Shown here piece after piece: positions 6,781-11,073 of a stretch of DNA of 11,073 nucleotides. The DNA comes from Desulfotomaculum sp. (GTDB lineage Bacteria; Bacillota; Desulfotomaculia; Desulfotomaculales; Nap2-2B), in assembly GCA_003513005.1 (NCBI GenBank), contig DOTD01000074.1:1-11073 (forward strand), in the 5' to 3' direction. The position numbers and the translations under genes were made by a program. The notes beneath the pieces were generated by a model that saw only the letters and a program-made list of their open reading frames with translations, ran no database searches and was not told the origin of the DNA. Each line of letters begins with the position of its first letter. Within the stretch, counting starts at the first letter, position 1.

Positions 6781-7709
6781 TCACAATTTCCGCTGATATA
6801 TTTTCTGCGAAATAATTAGCGATAAAGCTGCCAGGACAATCGGCGCCGCATAATTGTAATACCAGTTATCAATTTTACCTGTGAAAACTGCGTCTCTGAT
6901 CAAATAAAGGGCATAGGTGTTGGGTATAAAATTAGAAATTGCTTTTACCAGTCCCGTAGTGTTCTCCAAAGAAACAAATCCATCGGACATAAACCATAAA
7001 AGCACTGTTCCAACCATGGCCCCCACGGCTGTAGCGGCAAAACTTTTTAAATACAGGGAACTATTGCGGAAGCCGCGATATAACAGAGCGCGACCAATAA
7101 CAAAGGAATGATTATCTGCCCCAAGTAAAGCCAGAGTTTTATCCCGGCAAAAAGATAGATTAACAAGCCGTTTACGGTGCCCGTTAGCTCCGAAGCAAGC
7201 AGGGACATCACTACACGGGCATAAAAAGAAGTCGTCACTGATCTGGGGGACAGACGGTATTCGATCAAAGTGCACCTGGGTAAAGGACAGAGAACCGAAG
7301 AGAAAACCGGATAAAAGGATGCCGATTGCCAAAGCGCTGGCGCCGAAGGAAGCTACCCAGGGAATATCTGCCGGGTAACGTGTTGTTTCCTTAACTGTAA
7401 TTATTTTGTTGCCGGGATCTTGTTCAAGATAAGAAACAACAGCTCCCGTTAAACGGTTCCGGTAATTTTTAGTCATGTTTGTATTTTCATCTTTAAAATA
7501 TTGAACTATTATTAGTTCTGCCTCTTTTGTTCTTGTTCCGTTTTTGCCGGACGGTTCTTCGAGCACTTCGATCTTGTTGGTATAGGCTGTTTCGTCCAGG
7601 CTTTTTCCGGAAACCTGAAGGGAAAAATAAGGCATCCCTTGCGGGTTGGAAAAAAGTTTTTTTCAGCGATCAAAAGCAATCGTTCTTTCAGATCCTTTTC
7701 ACTCACCAA
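6781..7709 (-). pseudogene. ABC-2 type transporter permease with three frameshifts
   Basis: Pieces of one ABC-2 permease can be joined across frames. The head starts at TTG 7709 or GTG 7706 (VSEKDLKERLLLIAEK). A one-base loss in the 7-T tract at 7657-7663 then moves into the frame containing YFSLQVSG, IIVQYFKDENTNMTKNYRN and the helix ASALAIGILLSGFLFG. Near 7262-7290 it must shift again to read EYRLSPRSVTTSF, the typical permease loop, and two helices to LLVALCYIAASA. Near 7050-7070 a third shift returns to SLYLKSFAATAV, IPNTYALYLIRDAVF and the C-terminal helix. The last two shifts cancel, so an uninterrupted 284-codon frame exists, but about 70 residues in the middle are scrambled. No ATPase gene is adjacent. 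Sequencing error could account for some shifts, though three in one gene favours decay. Confidence 0.65.
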
Positions 7710-7710
7710 T

Positions 7711-7733
7711 AAAACACCTCCGAAAACACCTCC
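7711..7733 (-). repeat. Tandemly duplicated Shine-Dalgarno of the permease gene
   Basis: On the minus strand GGAGGTGTTTT occurs twice in succession (7733-7723 and 7721-7711), a 12-bp period. The proximal copy is about 6 nt from the TTG and 9 nt from the GTG start. Confidence 0.6.
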
Positions 7734-7811
7734 TATAAAACTTAAAAAACTATACTGGTTTTCACGGTTTTATAATAAGCGTAACTCTCTTCCCTGTCCT
7801 TATTTTTTAAT

Positions 7812-7842
7812 TGAACCTTTTCTTCTAAAAAGAGCTATGTAA
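7812..7842 (+). promoter_or_regulatory. Putative ECF-type promoter of the sigma/anti-sigma operon
   Basis: TGAACCTT (7812-7819) is followed after 15 nt by CTATGTAATT (7835-7844). The same two blocks at the same 15-nt spacing occur at 9411-9442, and ATGAAAG also follows in both places. GAACC is a typical -35 core for ECF sigma factors. The likely autoregulation is inferred from this match. Transcription would begin at about 7848-7850, which rules out the ATG at 7845 as the sigma start. Confidence 0.6.
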
Positions 7843-7895
7843 TTATGAAAGTATCTTTTATAAGCCTTTGTATCCTCAAAAAAGGCGGCGTGCTA

Positions 7896-8441
7896 ATGGA
7901 TTTAGATTTGGAAAAATGGCGCTCGGGTGATAATGAAACCTTCTGCGCCTATTTTCACCAGTACAAAGATATGGTTTTTAAAACCGCCTTCTTAATTAGC
8001 GGTAGCAAAGAAGAAGCGGAAGATGTTTTGCAGGAGGTTTTCCTGGCTACCTGGAAATCCCGGCATACTTTTAACCCGGATAAAAGCAAGCTGAGCACGT
8101 GGCTTACCCGCATTACCACCAGACTGGCCGGAAAGCGCCGCCGAAAAATGGCAAAAGGTTTTTCATCGTTAGAGATAAAAGAGGGTAACTCTCCTTCACC
8201 GGAAGAAGACACCCTGACCAAACTGGAATACCAGGCGATGGTAAAAGCCCTGGATATCCTGCCGGAAAAACACCGGATTGTAATTATCTTAAGGTACTTT
8301 AACGAGCTATCAATAAACGAAATTGCCGCTATTTTAGGCGTTCCCCTGGGTACGGTCAAGTCCCGGCTGCATCACGGTTTAAAAAAGCTCCATGAAAAAT
8401 TTTATCTGGCTTTTTCAGCCGGAAAGGAGGTACAAAGATGA
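7896..8441 (+). CDS. ECF (group 4) RNA polymerase sigma factor
   Basis: The product is 181 residues, the usual ECF length, and contains only regions 2 and 4. Region 2 spans about residues 13-85 (FHQYKDMVFKTAFLISG, then EEAEDVLQEVFLATW, and the -10 recognition part WLTRITTRLAGKRRRK). A linker of about 25 residues follows. Region 4 covers about 110-170 (LDILPEKHRIVIILRYF, then the helix-turn-helix SINEIAAILGVPLGTVKSRL), which contacts the -35 box. An upstream in-frame ATG at 7845 would add 17 residues, but it falls at the predicted transcription start, so ATG 7896 is preferred despite a weak ribosome site (AAGGCGG). The stop overlaps the anti-sigma start (ATGA), indicating translational coupling. 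The sigma factor should be held by the anti-sigma at the membrane until a signal releases it. Confidence 0.9.
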   Translation: MDLDLEKWRSGDNETFCAYFHQYKDMVFKTAFLISGSKEEAEDVLQEVFLATWKSRHTFNPDKSKLSTWLTRITTRLAGKRRRKMAKGFSSLEIKEGNSPSPEEDTLTKLEYQAMVKALDILPEKHRIVIILRYFNELSINEIAAILGVPLGTVKSRLHHGLKKLHEKFYLAFSAGKEVQR

Positions 8442-9388
8442 AGTGCCGGCAAAGCAAAGAGCTTTTTTCACGTTATCTGGAAGAAGAATTAAAAGGAACG
8501 GCGCTGGCTGAATTTAAAAGGCACCTGGACAACTGCCCGCGCTGCCGGGAGGAACTGGCTGCCCTGGCTTATACCCGCCAACGCCTGCGTCAGACCCTAA
8601 AACAAATGGCTGCCGGCGCCGCCCCGTCTGCCGGCGCGTACGAAAAGCTAAGGCACCGGCTGGTGGAAGAAATAAAACCGGCGTTTCCCCAAAGGCTTCG
8701 CCGGCAGAAGGTTTTTGCCCTGGCGGCAGCAGTCGTCGTGCTGCTCAGCCTGGTAACGATCTTCGCCATATTTCCCGGGCCACCTCTGGAAGCCAGGGTG
8801 GCGGCTATTGCCGACGCCGATCCCCGCCTGCAAAACATCCTTGGCGCGGGCAGGGTCAGGGCAGGAGGAATTTTACTCACCGGCCGCTCCCAAGGTCATC
8901 TGATCCTTCTAATGGAAAGAAACGAGGATTTTCAAGAAGTACAGATAACCGCTACAGTGGATCTTCAAAAAAAGCAGGTAGTTAAAATTGAAGAGGATAC
9001 CTGCCCTCCTTTAACTGGCGAAGAGAAAGCTTTGGCTCTTCAGATCGCTCGAAACGATTCGGCCGGGCAAGACCTTTTCTTAAAAAATGTTGTTAAAAAT
9101 ATAGTTTCTGCTTATCCCCCTTTACATGAGGGAATGGTTAACACGCCTGGCCTTCCGGCGGGCCGATTTGCCCGGCTGGTCCTGGAAAATAAGGAGGACA
9201 GGGCGCAAGTGTGGCTTGTCCGGGTTGACCTTGCCGCCGGGAAAGTGGTTGAAGTAGCAAAAGGAACCTTGGCCAAAACAGCGCCCAAAATAAAATGGGA
9301 TGAGGGGAGCGGGCGGCTGGAGTATAACGGCGGAGGGGAGGACAACGGCGAAGGGGGCGGTTTTAAGATCGATAGGTTTCAAGATTGA
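8438..9388 (+). CDS. Zinc-binding (ZAS/zf-HC2) membrane anti-sigma factor
   Basis: The 316-residue protein has the classic anti-sigma plan. A cytoplasmic ZAS domain lies at residues 1-60, with Cys3 and the H-x3-C-x2-C motif His29, Cys33 and Cys36 (RHLDNCPRCREEL). A basic linker leads to one membrane helix at about 92-112 (VFALAAAVVVLLSLVTIFAI). The extracytoplasmic domain of ~200 residues is strand-rich with two similar halves (VQITATVDLQKKQVVKIEE and VWLVRVDLAAGKVVEVAKG), reminiscent of PepSY-type domains and possibly the signal-sensing part. The C-terminus is Gly/Asn-rich (residues 298-308). AAAGGAGG lies upstream of ATG 8438 and the 4-bp overlap with the sigma gene makes partnership nearly certain. 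The signal is unknown. Confidence 0.88.
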   Translation: MKCRQSKELFSRYLEEELKGTALAEFKRHLDNCPRCREELAALAYTRQRLRQTLKQMAAGAAPSAGAYEKLRHRLVEEIKPAFPQRLRRQKVFALAAAVVVLLSLVTIFAIFPGPPLEARVAAIADADPRLQNILGAGRVRAGGILLTGRSQGHLILLMERNEDFQEVQITATVDLQKKQVVKIEEDTCPPLTGEEKALALQIARNDSAGQDLFLKNVVKNIVSAYPPLHEGMVNTPGLPAGRFARLVLENKEDRAQVWLVRVDLAAGKVVEVAKGTLAKTAPKIKWDEGSGRLEYNGGGEDNGEGGGFKIDRFQD

Positions 9389-9410
9389 GGCAGGAAAAAT
9401 TTTTAAGTAA

Positions 9411-9442
9411 TGAACCTTCAGGAGAAAACCTGCCTATATAAT
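9411..9442 (+). promoter_or_regulatory. Putative ECF-type promoter of the exported-protein gene
   Basis: TGAACCTT (9411-9418), 15 nt, then CTATATAATT (9434-9443) and TATGAAAG copy the element before the sigma gene, with the same spacing. The -10 region also contains TATAAT (9437-9442), so housekeeping polymerase could use it, but no TTGACA-like -35 is present. Confidence 0.6.
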
Positions 9443-9448
9443 TTATGA

Positions 9449-9604
9449 AAGCAGTTGGATCGCTTCCTAAACGGAGGGCAGCCGGCAGGTAATTTGCGCC
9501 AGAGGAGGGGATGAAAGGCAAAAACCTGCGCCTGCAAAAGGGCCCTGCGTTAAGAAGGATAAAAATACAATAGAGCTGTTTAAAAAAGAAGGAGGATGAT
9601 AAGG
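9449..9604 (+). other. Long (about 155-nt) leader of the exported-protein gene
   Basis: Between the predicted transcription start and ATG 9605 lie GGCAGGT (9494-9500) and ACCTGCG (9525-9531), which could pair. There is also a 20-codon frame from ATG 9511 to TAG 9571 beginning MKGKNLRLQ, preceded by AGGAGGGG but only about 2 nt away. I could not match the leader to a known riboswitch class. It may be a structured or translated leader, or simply spacer. Confidence 0.3.
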
Positions 9605-10237
9605 ATGCGTCTGAAAAAGAACTGGTCGACCTTGGTGTTGATCGGCATTCTGGCTACCCTGCTGGTCGGCGCCAGTGTGGGGTGGGCGAAAAATGCGGTT
9701 GACCCGGTGAAAAGAAATGTGTTACAGGCCGGTGAAGACAACCTGACGCCTCAGGAAATTAAGGAGGGCGCCGGTGGCGGAAAAACGGGTGAGTTAACCA
9801 ACAAAACCAAAGAAGAAGCGCCGGGCGAATCGGCCGTCATTTTCGGCAAAATTCGCCCAGACGGTAAAAAAGAAGTGGTCAAGGTATTTAAAGGAGAACC
9901 GCAGTTAAACATAACCGCTGTTGGCAATAAAAAGACAGGAGAAATGGAGTTTATTGCCTCGAAAGAAGCGGCCGGGAAAAATGATGGGGGAGGATACGCT
10001 GTCCTGTACGGCCCGAATGGAGAAAAAGAAGCGGTTAAAGCAGGCAAAGGACCCGTTATGATCAGGAGTTACCCGGATGAAGCAGGTAATATCAAGACAG
10101 AAAGAAAGGGAATGACTCCGGAAGAGCTCGAACAATTCCGGAAAGAACTGACCGGAAAAGCAGTTAAGACCGTTAATATCACTCCGGAAACAAAGTTACC
10201 GGTTAACGAAGAAAATCTAAAAGCAGATAAAATCTAA
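9605..10237 (+). CDS. Exported protein with two internal repeats, C-terminus cut by a frameshift
   Basis: The product is 210 residues. A signal peptide or anchor spans 1-28 (KKNW, then LVLIGILATLLVGASVGWA), with cleavage likely after WA. The mature part is hydrophilic and Lys/Glu/Gly-rich. It contains two related blocks: AVIFGKIRPDGKKEVVKVFK onward (77-115) and AVLYGPNGEKEAVKAGKGP onward (132-167), each ending near 'G.(M/I)(E/K)'. ATG 9605 is chosen over ATG 9596 because AAGGAGG (9589-9595) directly abuts the latter. The stop at 10235 results from a 17-bp tandem duplication. With one copy the frame would run to 10407, giving 261 residues and adding a 51-residue tail rich in Trp, Tyr, Ser and Gly (IWHEARAD, RIGWYAQSYS, RAWYW). 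I do not recognise the family. Position and shared promoter suggest it is a target of the sigma factor. Confidence 0.75.
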   Translation: MRLKKNWSTLVLIGILATLLVGASVGWAKNAVDPVKRNVLQAGEDNLTPQEIKEGAGGGKTGELTNKTKEEAPGESAVIFGKIRPDGKKEVVKVFKGEPQLNITAVGNKKTGEMEFIASKEAAGKNDGGGYAVLYGPNGEKEAVKAGKGPVMIRSYPDEAGNIKTERKGMTPEELEQFRKELTGKAVKTVNITPETKLPVNEENLKADKI

Positions 10238-10245
10238 AAGCAGAT
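10212..10245 (+). repeat. Perfect 17-bp tandem duplication causing a frameshift
   Basis: AAAATCTAAAAGCAGAT occurs at 10212-10228 and again at 10229-10245, followed by a partial third AAAAT. Seventeen is not a multiple of three, so the second copy changes frame and brings TAA 10235-10237 into frame. Confidence 0.9.
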
Positions 10246-10407
10246 AAAATTTCTGCTCCTGCCGATAGCGCTCCCGACACTATCTGGCACGAAGCAAGGG
10301 CTGATAACCACCGGATCGGGTGGTATGCCCAAAGCTACTCGACAAACTATGATGGCGGCGCAGGAGCTGAATCTGACGGGGCATCGGTCAGAGCCTGGTA
10401 CTGGTAA
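10238..10407 (+). pseudogene. Displaced 3' coding end of the exported-protein gene
   Basis: From about 10246 the frame reads ISAPADSAPDTIWHEARA, then RIGWYAQSYSTNYDGGAG and ends SVRAWYW with TAA at 10405. It is open throughout, with no internal stop, and codon use resembles the gene before it. It has no start codon or ribosome site of its own and would be translated only if the 17-bp duplication were lost or bypassed. Confidence 0.7.
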
Positions 10408-10446
10408 GCTGGATACACAGATAGTCAAGAAATTTTCAAGTCCTGG

Positions 10447-10485
10447 AAAAAACCGGTTTTTCTCGAAGAGGAAACCGGGTTTTTC
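10447..10485. terminator. Bidirectional Rho-independent terminator
   Basis: CCGGTTT (10453) and AAACCGG (10478) form the stem with an inner CTC-GAA-GAG. A run of six A lies to the left and TTTTT to the right, so it works for the rightward exported-protein gene and the leftward hic remnant alike. Confidence 0.85.
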
Positions 10486-10495
10486 TTGTCTTTAA

Positions 10496-10585
10496 TCAGG
10501 CACTCCCAATTCGATGTATTTCTCTAAATCCCATCCGGTTTAGTGCTGCCAAAACCTCTCGTCCTGATAATAGAGGGAGTCTCAT
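10496..10585 (-). pseudogene. hicA: Truncated HicA toxin (mRNA interferase)
   Basis: The frame starts at ATG 10585, overlapping the HicB stop as ATGA, and gives 29 residues: LPLLSGREVLAALNRMGF then REIHRIGSA and stop. This matches the HicA start, 'lP..sGkevikaLeklGF...r..GSH', a dsRBD-like toxin that cleaves mRNA. The TGA falls right where GSH, carrying the catalytic histidine, should be. Intact HicA is about 60-85 residues. The lost part is not found downstream, where the terminator begins within 20 bp. The toxin must be inactive. Confidence 0.65.
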
Positions 10586-10782
10586 AACGCCACTTCATAA
10601 ACCTTATGCTTACTGTCTTCTACTAACACCTCTTCAGGTTCTAAATATAACTTTATTGCTTCCTGAATATTCATTAATGCCTCTTCTTCTGTCTTTCCTT
10701 GACTCCAACAACTTTTTAACGATGGACAATGAACTACAAAGTAACCATTTTCTCCTTCCTCTACTAATGTGATTATCTTTGT
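10582..10782 (-). pseudogene. hicB: HicB-type antitoxin without its own start codon
   Basis: The last 66 residues before the stop at 10582 are a good HicB N-terminal domain: KIITLVEEGENGYFVVHCPS, then LKSCWSQGKTEEEALMNIQ and EAIKLYLEPEE. HicB proteins bind and neutralise HicA and often repress the operon. The short, N-terminal-domain-only length is common. No ATG, GTG or TTG precedes the domain in frame. The frame instead continues upstream without interruption into IS91-type transposase sequence, so the native start was apparently lost at the junction. It overlaps hicA by 4 bp. Gene order hicB-hicA is one of the two known orders. Confidence 0.65.
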
Positions 10783-11073
10783 TCCGTTGCCTTTATTACG
10801 GTCTCTTGCCTTTACAGGAATAAAGAACTTCTTACTGCTGTTTTTCCACTTATTGTGTTTTGTTAACCCCCCCGCCAGTACTACTGAATGAATATGCGGG
10901 TGATAGTGCAGATCCTGGCTCCATGTATGATTCCACTGCGAAAAGGGGCGTTTTTCTTTTCATTTGCCCATTCATGAAAAACTGACTGGAATAATCAACC
11001 ATCTAAATGTCCATTATTTCGCCTACTATTACGGTTTTACGCCAGAATTATGGGTATTATCCTTTATATTACC
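10783..11073 (-). pseudogene. IS91-type (Y2 HUH) transposase fragment, broken
   Basis: On the minus strand, HTWSQDLHYHPHIHSVV, LAGGLTKHNKWKNSS and KKFFIPVKA (about 10807-10925) match the HUH-motif region of IS91/IS801-type transposases (H-P-H-I/L-H, metal ligands of the rolling-circle nuclease). The frame closes upstream at a TGA (10962-10960), without a start. To the window edge all frames carry stops, so the N-terminal half is frameshifted or replaced. The catalytic tyrosines, which lie further downstream in intact proteins, are missing because the sequence joins HicB after FFIPVKA and about nine non-matching residues. Confidence 0.6.

Noticed and set aside
7845..7895. Earlier in-frame ATG for the sigma factor
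   Set aside because: It falls at or before the predicted transcription start of the shared ECF-type promoter, and the shorter form has the normal family length.
9449..9604. Riboswitch (cobalamin, cyclic-di-AMP or similar) in the long leader
   Set aside because: Some G-rich and CGGAGGGCAGCC-like strings caught the eye, but I could not find the conserved core of any class.
10963..11073. Possible gene at the right edge
   Set aside because: All six frames carry stops or lack recognisable motifs over this short stretch; it is probably the damaged N-terminal part of the IS91-type transposase but cannot be shown.

Overview
The window looks like an accessory, partly decayed stretch of a Clostridia-type Firmicutes chromosome. 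A Desulfotomaculum/Pelotomaculum-like member of the Peptococcaceae is my best guess, but this is inferred from gene style only. The evidence is strong GGAGG-type Shine-Dalgarno sites, an ECF sigma/zinc anti-sigma pair, an IS1595-type insertion sequence, and moderate GC with AT-rich spacers. No rRNA, tRNA or CRISPR array is visible.

Region 1 (1-3120, almost all minus strand) is a compact set reading leftward. It runs from a membrane-anchored alpha/beta hydrolase, to a small hydrophobic protein, the orphaned C-terminus of a flavodoxin-like protein, a six-helix DUF4386-like membrane protein, and an SRPBCC (START-like) protein. Further left is the first ~22 residues of an EFR1/flavodoxin-type protein with nothing recognisable after them. 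The hydrolase gene is clearly richer in GC than the rest. Region 2 (3340-5641, minus) holds an intact DUF6544-type membrane protein and a complete IS1595-family element with 24-bp inverted repeats and a 10-bp direct target repeat.

Region 3 (5642-7709) is a gene graveyard. It contains a small hydrophobic ORF, a two-gene unit resembling a nucleotidyltransferase (MNT-type) toxin-antitoxin pair whose second gene stops just before its catalytic aspartates, an alpha/beta hydrolase with its catalytic core deleted, and an ABC-2 permease carrying three frameshifts.

Region 4 (7812-10485, plus) is the intact, most interesting block. An ECF sigma factor overlaps its zinc-binding anti-sigma factor by 4 bp, and a gene for an exported protein follows. 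A matching two-box element (TGAACCTT, 15-nt spacer, CTATRTAATT) lies in front of both the sigma gene and the exported-protein gene. This suggests that the sigma factor drives its own operon and the exported protein as its target. The exported-protein gene carries a perfect 17-bp tandem duplication that shifts frame and cuts off a 51-residue aromatic-rich tail.

Region 5 (10486-11073, minus) holds a decayed HicBA toxin-antitoxin module. HicA stops just short of its catalytic histidine. HicB has no start codon of its own and is joined in frame to the end of an IS91-type transposase fragment. A bidirectional terminator separates it from region 4.
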